Source of the DNA: Geothrix oryzae
Lineage (GTDB): Bacteria; Acidobacteriota; Holophagae; Holophagales; Holophagaceae
NCBI RefSeq assembly: GCF_030295385.1
Contig: NZ_AP027079.1
Span: 1,116,001 to 1,180,000, forward strand
Direction: 5' to 3'
DNA: 64,000 bases
This document shows, piece after piece, positions 55,870 to 64,000 of this stretch. The notes below the pieces were generated by a model, which worked only from the letters and a program-made list of their open reading frames with translations, had not been told where the DNA came from and made no database searches. A program made the position numbers and the translations under genes. Numbering within the stretch: position 1 is the stretch's first letter; every line of letters begins with the position of its first letter.

Positions 55870-57206
55870 CCCACCAGAGTAGGGGAAGCGGCCGCCACTT
55901 GTGCCACGGCCTTGCGGAGCAGCTCCACGCCCAGATCCAGATCCGGGGTCGTGAGGTTCATGGCGGGGCGGAAGCGCAGGCCCTTCACGCCGGTGGAGAG
56001 GATCATCATGCCCAGCTCGTGGCCCTTGGCCACCACGGCATTGCGCAGCTCGGGGCTGGCGATGTCCATGGCGCAGAAGAGGCCGCGGCCGCGGGGGTTC
56101 GCGGTGAACTCGGGGAAGTCGCGGTGGATCTCCTGCAGGCCCTTGAGCAGGCGCTCGCCCTGCTTCACGCCGTGCTCAAGGAGGTTCTCCTCGCGGATGA
56201 CCTCGATGATGCGCGTGCCGCGCACCATGTCCACCAGGTTGCCACCCCAGGTGCTGTTGATGCGGCTGGGCACCTTGAACACGCTGTCCACTTCGTCCAA
56301 GCGCCGGCCGGCGGCGATGCCGCAGGTCTGGGCCTTCTTGCCGAAGGCGATGATGTCGGGCTGCACGCCGAACCACTGGTGGGCCCACCACTGGCCCGTG
56401 GCGCCGAAGCCCGTTTGCACTTCGTCGAAGATAAGCAGGAATTCATGACGGTCCGCCAGGACCCTCAGCTTCGCCAGGAATTCACCCCGGAAGTGGTTGT
56501 CGCCGCCCTCGCCCTGGATGGGCTCGATGATCAGGCAGGCGATGTCGTCGGGGTTCTGGGCCACGGCCGCTTCGATGGCAGCCACGGCTTCGGCTTCCGC
56601 AGCCTCGATCTTGGCGAGGTCCATGGGGAAGGTCAGCTTGGGGTTCGGCACGCGGGGCCAGGGGAACTTGGGGAAGTACTGGTATTTGCGGGGATCGGCG
56701 GTGTTCGTGAGGCTGAGGGTGTAGCCGCTGCGGCCGTGGAAGGCCTCACGGAAATGGATGACCTGCGAGCCCTTCTCGCCCTTGCCCGCCGCCAGGTTCT
56801 TGCGCACCTTCCAGTCGAAGGCCGCCTTCAGGGCGTTCTCCACCGCCAGGGAGCCGCCGTCGATCCAGAACAGGTGGGGCAGGTAGTCCGGCGCCGCGTG
56901 GGTGCCGAAGGCCTCCACCCACTCCGCGAAGGCCGTGGTGTAGATGTCCGAGTTGGCGGGCTTGTTGACGGCGATTTCGCCCAGACGCTGGACGAAGGCC
57001 GCCTCCCGCAGGCGGGGGTGGTTGTGGCCCAGGGGGGTGGTGGCGAAGAAGGTGTAGAAATCCAGGTACTTCCGGCCGTCCCGAGCGTCCACGATCCAGG
57101 AACCATGGGACTTCTCCAGGTCCATCACCAGGTGGAACCCGTCCACCAGCATGTGGCGGCCCAGGGTGTCGAAGACAGCATTCGGATCAAGGTGGGGCAT
57201 GGACAT
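55866..57206 (-). CDS. lat: L-lysine 6-transaminase (class III aminotransferase)
   Basis: The 446-residue protein is a PLP class III aminotransferase. [84 protein letters not shown] and [10 protein letters not shown] (Schiff-base Lys) are all visible. FGKKAQTCG and [16 protein letters not shown] fit L-lysine 6-transaminase (Lat), which converts lysine and 2-oxoglutarate to aminoadipate semialdehyde and glutamate. GAGG six bases upstream supports the first ATG. It is divergent from moaE and is followed by rnhA, an association that is probably not functional. Confidence 0.88.
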   Translation of the reverse strand: MSMPHLDPNAVFDTLGRHMLVDGFHLVMDLEKSHGSWIVDARDGRKYLDFYTFFATTPLGHNHPRLREAAFVQRLGEIAVNKPANSDIYTTAFAEWVEAFGTHAAPDYLPHLFWIDGGSLAVENALKAAFDWKVRKNLAAGKGEKGSQVIHFREAFHGRSGYTLSLTNTADPRKYQYFPKFPWPRVPNPKLTFPMDLAKIEAAEAEAVAAIEAAVAQNPDDIACLIIEPIQGEGGDNHFRGEFLAKLRVLADRHEFLLIFDEVQTGFGATGQWWAHQWFGVQPDIIAFGKKAQTCGIAAGRRLDEVDSVFKVPSRINSTWGGNLVDMVRGTRIIEVIREENLLEHGVKQGERLLKGLQEIHRDFPEFTANPRGRGLFCAMDIASPELRNAVVAKGHELGMMILSTGVKGLRFRPAMNLTTPDLDLGVELLRKAVAQVAAASPTLVG

Positions 57207-57260
57207 GGCGGACCTCGGGAAACAGTTCAGTGTATGTTTGGGCCTGAAGCGGAGACACGC

Positions 57261-57701
57261 ATGATTCCCTGGATAGCGGTTCAGGAAGCGCCTCTGGACG
57301 CGATGGCTTTACGAAGTGTCATGGAAGACCCCCATGCCGGCGCCCTCGTGCTCTTCGAAGGGCGGGCCCGAGACCACCACGAGGGCCGCCCCGTGCTGGA
57401 GCTGGCCTACGAGGCCTATGTGCCCATGGCGGAGAAGGAACTGGGCCTCCTGCGCGAAAAGGCCATCGAGCGTTACGGGCTCACCCGCTGCGCCATCCAC
57501 CACCGCATCGGCGTGGTGCCCCTCACCGAGGCCGCCGTCCTCGTCGTCACCAGCAGCGCCCACCGCGCCGAGAGCTTCCAGGCCGCCGCCTGGATCATGG
57601 ACGAGATCAAGCAGCGCGTGCCCATCTGGAAGCGGGAACGCTACAAGGACGGCTCCGAGAGCTGGGTGGAGTGCACGCACCGGTTCCAGATGGAGCCTTG
57701 A
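57261..57701 (+). CDS. moaE: Molybdopterin synthase catalytic subunit
   Basis: The 146-residue protein shows MEDPHAGALVLFEGRARDHH (usually GA...F.G.VR), LAYEAYVPMAEKELGLLREK, IHHRIGVVPLTEAAVLVVTS, AHRAESFQAAAWIMDEIKQR and VPIWKRERYKDGSESWVE, all MoaE-like. With MoaD it inserts sulfur to make molybdopterin. The region that is usually VR.. is slightly altered (GRARDHHEGRPV) but otherwise complete. GGAG six bases before the ATG supports this start. moaD is not adjacent. Confidence 0.92.
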   Translation: MIPWIAVQEAPLDAMALRSVMEDPHAGALVLFEGRARDHHEGRPVLELAYEAYVPMAEKELGLLREKAIERYGLTRCAIHHRIGVVPLTEAAVLVVTSSAHRAESFQAAAWIMDEIKQRVPIWKRERYKDGSESWVECTHRFQMEP

Positions 57702-57708
57702 GCCCGAT

Positions 57709-59043
57709 TCAGAAGCTGTAGCGGGCCTGCAGGGCCAGGACCTGGATGTGATTGCGGTAGGTGCCGGAGAGGTTGCCGCGGAAGAAGTCCGGGTTGCCGG
57801 GGCTGCCGGCCTTGAGGTTCAGGGTGGAATCCTTCACGAAGATGTAGCTGTAGCCCAGGTCCAGGGCGAAGGCCCTGCTGAAGGCGTAGCCGGCGCCGGC
57901 ACTGAGCCAGGTGCGGTCCGCGTCGGGAATGCGGGGGGTGCGGTAGGCGTCCGAGGTCGCCGCCTGGTCCTTGGCCACGCCGGCCCGGAAGGTCCAGGTC
58001 TCGTTCGGCTTCCAGGTGGTGCCCAGCGAGGTGAACCAGGTGTCCTTCCACTGCTCCTCGGTGACGGAGGTACTCTGGCCCGAGGCGAACCCGATGCGGA
58101 TGTCCTGGAAGCAGCTCCAGAAGGTCCGGGCAGCCTCCGCCTGGAGGCTCAGGCCCGGGGCGACCTCCCAGGCCGCGCCCAGGGAGGCGGTGGCCGGCTG
58201 GTTGGCCCGGGGGGTGGCTCCTCCGTCCTGGAAGGCCGCCTTCAACGCTGCGGGCACCCCCTCGTAGTGCACATCCCCTTTCAGGGCGAAGTCGATGCGG
58301 GAGTGGTAGGCGGCGCCGAGGCGCAGGTTCCGGGTGGGTTCAAAGAGGACCCCCAGCTTGTAGCCGTATTTCCACTGTTTCCCCGTCACCTTCACGGTGC
58401 CGTCCTGGGTTCCCGGAATGAAGCCGGGAATGCGAAGGGCCGCGCCCACCGCGCCGAAGTCCACGGCGTTGGTCAGTTCGGCGTCCACATACCGGGCCAC
58501 CACGGCGGCGCCCAGGGACCAGCGGGAATCCACGCGCCAGGCCAGGCTGGGGGCAACCTCCACCACTGTGATCTGGGATTTGATCGCGTGGTACCGGCCG
58601 ATCCAGTTGGCCTCGTACTCGCTGCCGAGACCGAAGGGGCTGTTCAGGGAAAGGCCCAGCTTCAGGTCCGGGCTCGCGCTCCAGAGGGCGTAGGCCACGG
58701 GGAGGACCGCCTGGCGGCCCGCATCGCCACCCGCGGTGCCGCTGACCGGGCTGCCGCCCAGAAGCGTGGCCCGGGAGGCGGAACCGCCTTCCAGGCGGGC
58801 CGACGGGGCGATGCTGCTGAAGCCCAGCACGGCCTGGTTCCCCTCGAAGCGCGTGAGGGTGGCCACATTGAAGAACATGCTGCCGATGTCGGTACCCCCG
58901 GCGCTGATGCCGGCGTAGGCGTTGCCCTGGGCGCTGGGGCTCTGCTCCCGCAGCTGGAAGCCCGACCCCAGAAGCGTTCCGGCCGTGGAGCCGGTGATCA
59001 GGAAAGCGAGCAGGGTGCGGGAAGGGCGAAGGGGGCAAACCAT
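57709..59043 (-). CDS. OmpP1/FadL-family outer-membrane transport protein
   Basis: The 444-residue protein has a signal peptide (MVCPLRPSRTLLAFLITGST...) and a mature part starting GSGFQLREQSPSAQGNAYAG. SAQGNAYAG is the FadL N-terminal hatch signature (S...G.A.AG). About 14 beta strands follow, including GLSLNSPFGLGSEYEANWIG, and the C-terminus is LQARYSF with terminal Phe. FadL proteins let hydrophobic compounds such as long-chain fatty acids or aromatics cross the outer membrane. The substrate is unknown. It is convergent with moaE (seven bases between stops) and divergent from the imuB-dnaE2 pair. Confidence 0.88.
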   Translation of the reverse strand: MVCPLRPSRTLLAFLITGSTAGTLLGSGFQLREQSPSAQGNAYAGISAGGTDIGSMFFNVATLTRFEGNQAVLGFSSIAPSARLEGGSASRATLLGGSPVSGTAGGDAGRQAVLPVAYALWSASPDLKLGLSLNSPFGLGSEYEANWIGRYHAIKSQITVVEVAPSLAWRVDSRWSLGAAVVARYVDAELTNAVDFGAVGAALRIPGFIPGTQDGTVKVTGKQWKYGYKLGVLFEPTRNLRLGAAYHSRIDFALKGDVHYEGVPAALKAAFQDGGATPRANQPATASLGAAWEVAPGLSLQAEAARTFWSCFQDIRIGFASGQSTSVTEEQWKDTWFTSLGTTWKPNETWTFRAGVAKDQAATSDAYRTPRIPDADRTWLSAGAGYAFSRAFALDLGYSYIFVKDSTLNLKAGSPGNPDFFRGNLSGTYRNHIQVLALQARYSF

Positions 59044-59318
59044 GGGAACTCCGGGGGCGGGACAGGGGAACGGCGGGCCGTTGCCGGCGGATGGAGGGGG
59101 TACGATGCCCCTTCATGCGAGGCCTTCCGGGCTCGCGAAGGGCCAGTATCCCGGAATTCCAGCAGGTACATAAGTGCGGATTTTGATGGATTAGGCTGCA
59201 TACGACAAAGGTCGGCGCCGCCTTGGGGGAACCGACCCCATCCCGGGAGCAGGAGGATCGATCTCGAATTGCAATTCGCTAAATTTTCGCCATACTTGGA
59301 TCCCCCTTGGAGGTCCCG
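59044..59318 (+). promoter_or_regulatory. fadL-like/imuB intergenic region with a palindromic promoter
   Basis: A perfect 14-bp palindrome, CGAATTGCAATTCG (59265-59278), contains TTGCAA (59269-59274). With 16 bp spacing, CATACT (59291-59296) follows as a -10 element, so the palindrome overlaps the proposed -35 of the imuB promoter. TTGGAGG provides the ribosome site at 59307-59313. This is the expected place for a LexA-type operator, but the sequence is not a known LexA box. Nothing else was recognised in the gap. Confidence 0.5.
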
Positions 59319-60449
59319 GTGCTGGCGATGTGGGTTCCCGAACTGCCGTTCCAGCTGGCCTGCGGGCGGGATGGGAGCCTGCGGGACCGGCCCCTGGCCT
59401 TCCTGAATCCCGAAAGCCCCCGTTCGCCCACCCTCTGGTTCGTGAACCGCCGGGGCCGGGCGGAGGGGCTGGCCCCGGGCATGCCCATGGACCAGGCCCT
59501 GCGGGCCGCCAGCGGCCTGCGGGTGCTGGATCCGGCCCCTCAGGTGTGGTGGGAGGCCCAGGGCAGCCTCAGCGACTTCCTGCAGCACTGGACGCCCCAG
59601 GGCCAGATGGGTCGCCTGGGCGAAGCCCTGGTGGAACTCCAGGGCACCCAGCGGATCTTCGGCCCCCTGGCGGATACCGCCGCGCGCATGTGCCGCGAAC
59701 TGACCGACCGGCACGGCTGGGCCAGCCACGGAGGGCTCTCCCTCAGCGCCACCGCCGCCCAGATCGCCGCCCATGCCGAGCACCACCTGGAGCGGGTGGT
59801 GGAGGGGGCCGAGGCCTCCTTCCTGGCGCCCCAGCCCCTCCGCCGCCTGCCGGACCTGGCGCCCCGCATCCGGGACCGCTTCCACCGCCTGGGCCTGCGC
59901 CAGTTCGCCGACCTCCAGCCCGTGCCCCTGGCGGTGCTGGCAGAGCTGACGAACGCCACGGTGGCGCCAGACCTGCAGGCCCGCGTCCGCGGCGAGGACC
60001 GGCCCCGGCTGCCCCTGCTCACGGAGCGCCCCGGCCACGCCCGCCACGGCTGGCGCCTCCAGCCCCCCCGCCTGCCCGAGGAGGTGGCCCTGGCCGCCCG
60101 CTGCCTGGACTGGCTCTGGTCCGATGCCCGCCACCCGCGCCGCCTGACCCTGCGCTGGTGGGATGTGGATGGCGAGCCCCACGCCTGGCATGCCGCCCCC
60201 GAGGACCTGACGACACCGCCCCTGGTGCTGGCCCGCCGCCTCCAGCAGGCCTTCCTGGCCCTGGCCACCCGCCGCCTCCTCGTGCGCGAGGTGGAGCTGC
60301 GCCTGGCCTGGGGCCTGGGCCGTGAACGGGCCCTCTTCGAGGATTCCCGGAACGAGAAGCTCGAGCGCCTTGAGCCCGTCTTGGCCCGCCTCCGCCGCCG
60401 CTTCCCTGGCCGCGCCATCCTGCCGGGGTGGATGGGACAGGGCGCCTGA
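59319..60449 (+). CDS. imuB: ImuB-like Y-family polymerase homologue
   Basis: The 376-residue protein starts MLAMWVPELPFQLACGRDGS, matching the ImuB pattern LALWLPDWPLQ. RGRAEGLAPGMPMDQALRAA, VELQGTQRIFGPLADTAARM, HGGLSLSATAAQIAAHAEHH and LRRLPDLAPRIRDRFHRLGL follow as in DinB/ImuB proteins. The catalytic Asp/Glu residues of active Y-family polymerases are absent, as is normal for ImuB, which acts as a platform linking DnaE2 to the clamp. It is shorter than usual ImuB (about 450-520). The GTG at 59319, five bases after GGAGG, was chosen as start. dnaE2 begins seven bases after the stop. Confidence 0.82.
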   Translation: MLAMWVPELPFQLACGRDGSLRDRPLAFLNPESPRSPTLWFVNRRGRAEGLAPGMPMDQALRAASGLRVLDPAPQVWWEAQGSLSDFLQHWTPQGQMGRLGEALVELQGTQRIFGPLADTAARMCRELTDRHGWASHGGLSLSATAAQIAAHAEHHLERVVEGAEASFLAPQPLRRLPDLAPRIRDRFHRLGLRQFADLQPVPLAVLAELTNATVAPDLQARVRGEDRPRLPLLTERPGHARHGWRLQPPRLPEEVALAARCLDWLWSDARHPRRLTLRWWDVDGEPHAWHAAPEDLTTPPLVLARRLQQAFLALATRRLLVREVELRLAWGLGRERALFEDSRNEKLERLEPVLARLRRRFPGRAILPGWMGQGA

Positions 60450-60456
60450 GGCCCCC

Positions 60457-63381
60457 ATGTTCGCCCTCGGCATTTCCGATTTCTCTGTGGGTGAAGGCGT
60501 CTACCCCGCGAAGCAGCTGCTGTCGCTGGCGCGCCGGCTGGGCTACCGCGACCTGGTCTGCTGGGACCAGGGTGTGGCGGGCTATCCGAAGCTGCGGGCG
60601 GAACTGGCGTGGATCCACGAGGCCCGGAAGCTGGAGGGCCTGCCCCCGGATCCCCGGTGGACGGACTTCCGCATCCACCTGGGCAGCCGCTTCACCTGGC
60701 GGGGCCACAGCTACGGCGCGCTCCCCTTCCGTGATGCGGGTTACGCCGCCCTGAACCGCCTGCTCTCGGCCCAGGCCCACGACGCGGCGCCCGTCGCGGA
60801 GATTCCGGGACTGGGCACCCCTGAACCACCGCAGGGCTGCGTACTGCTGGCCGACGACCTCGCGGGCCTGGACGCGCTCCTGCGCGAGGGGTTCACCGGG
60901 GCCCTGCTGGCCCACCCCCGCCGGGCGCAGGAGGCACGGAAGGCCCTGGCCGCGGGCCTGGAGGTGGTGGCGCCTCAGGTGCTGCGCTTCCGCACGGAAG
61001 AGGGGCTGGAGATGCACCGGCTGAAGCGGGCCATCGACCTGCAGGCGACGCTCATCCGCACGGAGGCCCTGTGGGATCCCGCCGAGGCGGCCGTGCCCCG
61101 GGCCGACTGGGAGGCCCGCTTCCCCTTCGGTGAGCCCGCCGTGGAACGGGCCACCGCGGCCGTCCTGGAGCGCATCTCCGGCTGGAACATCCACTGGGGG
61201 AAGTGGGTGCTGGCCGATCCTCTGGGTCGCGCCGGCGCGGACCTGGATGCCCTCCTGCGCGAGAAGGTGCGGGCGGGCGTGGCGGCGCGGTTCAAGAACC
61301 CAGGCGGCGAGGTGCTGGCCCGCATGGAACGGGAGCTGGACCTCGTCTCCGAGCTGAAGTTCGCCCGCTACTTCCTGCTGGTGGAGGACATCGTGCGGGC
61401 CGCCCAGGGCGCGACGCCCCGCATCTGCGGCCGGGGCAGCGGCGCCGCCTCCCTGGTGAGCTACGCCCTGGGCCTCAGCAATGTGGATCCCGTGGCCACG
61501 AACCTGATGTTCGAGCGCTTCCTGACCAGGGAGCGCAAGGATCCGCCGGACATGGACATCGACTTCGCCTGGGACGAGCGGGAGGAGGTCATCCAGGCCG
61601 TGTTCGAGCGCTATGGCCGCCACCGCGTGGCCATGGTGGCCAACCACGCGTTCTTCAAGGCCAAGGGCGCCCTGCGGGCCGTGGCCCAGGCCCATGGGCG
61701 GCCCGACAGCGAGCTGAAGCAGCTGGCCCGCTATGTCCGCGGCTGGGAAGGGGGCCTGGTCCGCGCCTCGGAGAACCCCGCCTGGGACGCGATTCTCCGG
61801 CAGGCCGCGGCACTGCAGGGCCACTTCCACCAGTTCTCCGTGCATCCCGGCGGCACCGTCGTCACGCCCGGTCCCTTCTGGGAGCACGCCGCTTTCCAGC
61901 CCGCGCCGGCCAAGGACAAGGTGTCCACCACCACCTGGGACAAGGATGGCGTGGAGAACTACGGCCTGGTGAAGATCGACCTCCTGGGCAACCGCAGCCT
62001 CGCCGTCATCCGCGATGCCTACGAGGTGCTGGGCGACCGCGTACCCGCCGATCCCGGCACCCATTCCCGCGAGGATCCCGCCACCCAGGCCCTGCTGGCC
62101 CGGGGCGACAGCATCGGCGTGTTCTATGTCGAAAGCCCCGCCACGCGCCAGCTCCAGCAGCGGGTGCGTAAGGGAGACTTCGAGACGCTGGTGATCCACA
62201 GCAGCCTCATCCGTCCCGCCGCCTACCGCTGGGTGGACCGCTATGTGAAGCGCAGCCGCAAAGAGGAAGTGTGGGAGCCCAGTGATCCCGTGTTCAACGA
62301 GCTGCTGTCCGAGAGCTTCGGCGTGCTGGTCTATCAGGAGGATGTCATCAAGGTCTGCGTGGCGCTGGCGGGCTGGAGCCACCATGAGGCCGACCAGCTC
62401 CGCAAGCTCCTGGGCAGGCCCGACTGCGAGGAGAAGCTGCCCTACTACGAGGCCCGGTTCCGCGGCGGCTGTGCCGCGCGCGGCGTGCGGCCTTCAACGG
62501 CGGACGAGGCCTGGGACATGATCCGCACCTTCCAGGGCTACTCCTTCTGCAAGCCCCACTCCGCCAGCTACGCCCAGGTGAGCTTCGAGAGCGCCTGGAT
62601 CAAGGCCCACCATCCGGCCGCGTTCTTCGCCTCCGTCGTCACCAACCAGGGCGGCTACTACCCGGCCATCGCCTACCTGGGCGATGCCCGGCGCCACCGG
62701 CTGGTGGTGCGGGGGCCCGATGCGAACCTGTCGGCCTGGCCCTTCACCGCCGAGGGCGAGCAGGCCCTGCGCGTGGGGCTCATGCAGGTGCACGGTGCCC
62801 TGAAGCCCGAAGTGCTGGAGCTGCTGGAGGAGCGCGGACGGCACGGCCCCTTCGAGACCCTGGATGACCTGCTGGCCCGCGTGAAGCTCTCCGTCACCAC
62901 CGCCGAGGCCCTCTGTGCCGCCGGGGCCTTCGACCGCTGGGCGCCGGATGGTGACCGCACGCGCCTCATGTGGGCGCGACTCGGCGGCGTGCCTCCCGGC
63001 GTGCGTCCCTGCCCCACGGATCCCTTCGATCGCGCCGACCTGGAGCTTCAGACCATGGGCCTCTCGCTGGAGGTCCACCCCGCCGCCCTCTCCCGGGTGC
63101 GCAAGGGCGGCGGGCCCGACCGCGTGGCGGATGCCAGCCAGGGCAAGCCCGGCCGCTGCCTGCGCTTTTGGGCCCTGGTGGTGGCGGACAAGGAGGTGGG
63201 CACGGAGCGGGGCGACCGCATGCAGTTCGTCACCTTCGAGGACGACACCGGCCTCTGCGAAGCCGTGGCCTTCCCCGATGTCCTCAGGCGCCGCCAGCGG
63301 CCCTTCCGGGTGGGGGAGGTCGTGTCCGTCCGCGGGAAGACGACCCTGCAGGATGGGCTGGCGGTGTTCGAGGTGGGGTGA
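60457..63381 (+). CDS. dnaE2: Error-prone DNA polymerase III alpha subunit DnaE2
   Basis: The 974-residue protein is a C-family polymerase. ICGRGSGAASLVSYALGLSN, PDMDIDFAWDEREEVIQAVF (catalytic Asp residues), HPGGTVVTPGPFWEHA, DLLGNRSLAVIRD, the RDSIGVFYVESPA-like GDSIGVFYVESPATRQLQQR and GYSFCKPHSASYAQVSFESA mark the DnaE2 core. A C-terminal OB fold ends the protein (FVTFEDDTGLCEAVAFPDVL). DnaE2 performs mutagenic lesion bypass with ImuB. The N-terminal PHP domain is degenerate: where HxH is expected it reads LGISDFSVGEG, and the later metal Asp-His reads CWDQG. It is somewhat shorter than typical DnaE2 (about 1020-1080). Confidence 0.93.
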   Translation: MFALGISDFSVGEGVYPAKQLLSLARRLGYRDLVCWDQGVAGYPKLRAELAWIHEARKLEGLPPDPRWTDFRIHLGSRFTWRGHSYGALPFRDAGYAALNRLLSAQAHDAAPVAEIPGLGTPEPPQGCVLLADDLAGLDALLREGFTGALLAHPRRAQEARKALAAGLEVVAPQVLRFRTEEGLEMHRLKRAIDLQATLIRTEALWDPAEAAVPRADWEARFPFGEPAVERATAAVLERISGWNIHWGKWVLADPLGRAGADLDALLREKVRAGVAARFKNPGGEVLARMERELDLVSELKFARYFLLVEDIVRAAQGATPRICGRGSGAASLVSYALGLSNVDPVATNLMFERFLTRERKDPPDMDIDFAWDEREEVIQAVFERYGRHRVAMVANHAFFKAKGALRAVAQAHGRPDSELKQLARYVRGWEGGLVRASENPAWDAILRQAAALQGHFHQFSVHPGGTVVTPGPFWEHAAFQPAPAKDKVSTTTWDKDGVENYGLVKIDLLGNRSLAVIRDAYEVLGDRVPADPGTHSREDPATQALLARGDSIGVFYVESPATRQLQQRVRKGDFETLVIHSSLIRPAAYRWVDRYVKRSRKEEVWEPSDPVFNELLSESFGVLVYQEDVIKVCVALAGWSHHEADQLRKLLGRPDCEEKLPYYEARFRGGCAARGVRPSTADEAWDMIRTFQGYSFCKPHSASYAQVSFESAWIKAHHPAAFFASVVTNQGGYYPAIAYLGDARRHRLVVRGPDANLSAWPFTAEGEQALRVGLMQVHGALKPEVLELLEERGRHGPFETLDDLLARVKLSVTTAEALCAAGAFDRWAPDGDRTRLMWARLGGVPPGVRPCPTDPFDRADLELQTMGLSLEVHPAALSRVRKGGGPDRVADASQGKPGRCLRFWALVVADKEVGTERGDRMQFVTFEDDTGLCEAVAFPDVLRRRQRPFRVGEVVSVRGKTTLQDGLAVFEVG

Positions 63382-63415
63382 TCGGAGAAGCGTGGTGCGC
63401 CCGTGATCCCAGGCG

Positions 63416-64000
63416 CTACGGGGTCTCCTTCAGGATCGTATAGGTCGATGTGGCTCCCGTCGCCAGCGAGTCCCGCCCAAAGACGGTCACCCGGCCCGTG
63501 TCATCAAAGACGAGGGCCGGGTTCCGCTCGTAGCCGATGAAACGGGGCGTCAAGGCGAGGGGCATCCAGGTGCCCTTGGAGAAGAGGTAGAGAAGGCGGT
63601 CGGTGGACGCGTTTGCGAGCAGGGCGATCCGGGACCGGTCGGCGGAGAGGGCGATGTCCCCGTCGTAGCGGAGGCCGAAGACGGAAGCGGCCCCCAGCCG
63701 ATACGGCGATTGCCAGGTGCCGGCGACCTTTTCGATGCACATCAGGTCCACATCCGGGAGGGGAGGGCCGCTGGGCGCGATCCGGTCGAATACGAGCAGG
63801 GCGCGGTCGGGGGCGGGGAACACCAGCTTGCTGAAGGCTCCGCTGCTGAGTTGGATCGTCGGAATGGGGGAGGCGGTCCAAGCGCCGCCGGAGGTTCGGA
63901 ACAGCTCGGTGCCATTTCCGTCGGAGCCCCAGACGACGGCATGAGGGGCATTCGACGGATCCACGGCGAGCGTCACGCGGTTGTAGGACTGGGCCGGGAG
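63416..64000 (-). CDS. Beta-propeller-like protein, 5' end beyond the window
   Basis: The visible 195 codons (frame open to base 64000) are beta-rich with short repeated blades: VTLAVDPSNAPHAVVWGSDG, GTELFRTSGGAWTASPIP, RLGAASVFGLRYDGDIALSA and DRSRIALLANASTDRLLYLF. Blades of about 50 residues with D.....A..W..... suggest an Asp-box/BNR or similar propeller, likely secreted. I do not recognise a family. It converges on dnaE2, with 34 bases between the two stops. The N-terminus and any signal peptide lie outside the window. Confidence 0.65.
   Translation of the reverse strand, partial: LPAQSYNRVTLAVDPSNAPHAVVWGSDGNGTELFRTSGGAWTASPIPTIQLSSGAFSKLVFPAPDRALLVFDRIAPSGPPLPDVDLMCIEKVAGTWQSPYRLGAASVFGLRYDGDIALSADRSRIALLANASTDRLLYLFSKGTWMPLALTPRFIGYERNPALVFDDTGRVTVFGRDSLATGATSTYTILKETP

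Noticed and set aside
60019-62385. Minus-strand 788-codon open frame opposite imuB-dnaE2
   Set aside because: DnaE2 catalytic motifs are on the plus strand. The antisense frame has no recognisable features.

Overview
The window looks like a chromosomal segment of a GC-rich Gram-negative bacterium, most likely an acidobacterium of the Holophagae (Geothrix/Holophaga-like). The evidence is indirect: a large TonB-dependent receptor with an N-terminal carboxypeptidase-regulatory-like domain, outer-membrane proteins (FadL type, LptE-like, FlgH/FlgI rings), a PilY1/minor-pilin cluster, two-subunit class I fumarase, and the general look of the 16S rRNA. A 16S search would settle it. No insertion sequence, prophage, integrase or CRISPR array was seen; this is mainly core genome with some unusual genes.

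Layout. 1-3.5 kb: a transglutaminase-type membrane protein (cut by the left edge), anmK, and a divergent membrane zinc-ribbon protein. 3.7-6.5 kb: TonB-dependent receptor behind a leader rich in inverted repeats. 6.5-11.3 kb: tsaD-gatC on the minus strand, then an exported protein and priA. 11.5-18.9 kb: a five-gene type IV pilus cluster (FimT/GspH-like, PilV-, PilW-, PilX-like, PilY1-like). 19.0-21.5 kb: rsmA and ribonuclease J. 21.5-23.2 kb: ECF sigma factor, ZAS anti-sigma factor and Spy/CnrX-like periplasmic protein. 23.3-28.0 kb: hypoxanthine phosphoribosyltransferase, lptE-like gene, holA, fumarase alpha/beta, prmC. 28.0-33.6 kb: flagellar genes flgH-flgI-flgJ(N)-flgM-two small ORFs-flgK-flgL. 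33.6-36.2 kb: exported protein and trmFO. 36.6-41.8 kb: complete rRNA operon 16S-tRNA-Ala(TGC)-tRNA-Ile(GAT)-23S-5S with visible processing stems and two tandem terminators. 41.9-49.0 kb: pyruvate phosphate dikinase, a small conserved protein, ettA, a degenerate CDF-like membrane protein, a DNMT2-type cytosine-C5 methyltransferase and a nucleoside-phosphorylase-like protein. 49.0-53.5 kb: comEC, an NtrC-type sigma-54 activator and an exported P1-nuclease/phospholipase-C-like protein. 53.6-57.7 kb: a pseudokinase-TonB fusion, rnhA, lysine 6-transaminase and moaE. 57.7-63.4 kb: a FadL-like porin and an imuB-dnaE2 mutagenesis pair. A partial gene ends the window.

The most notable items are: (i) a bacterial DNMT2 (TRDMT1)-type tRNA methyltransferase candidate, co-directional and closely packed with an MTA/SAH-nucleosidase-like gene; (ii) a protein joining a catalytically dead Ser/Thr kinase-like domain to a membrane segment, coiled coil and TonB C-terminal domain; (iii) an imuB-dnaE2 pair without imuA whose promoter carries a perfect palindrome and whose DnaE2 has lost the N-terminal PHP metal ligands; and (iv) a sigma/anti-sigma/periplasmic-sensor trio arranged like CnrYXH. 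Starts were chosen from Shine-Dalgarno spacing, overlap with the upstream stop, and family N-termini. All homology statements come from reading the sequence, not from searches.
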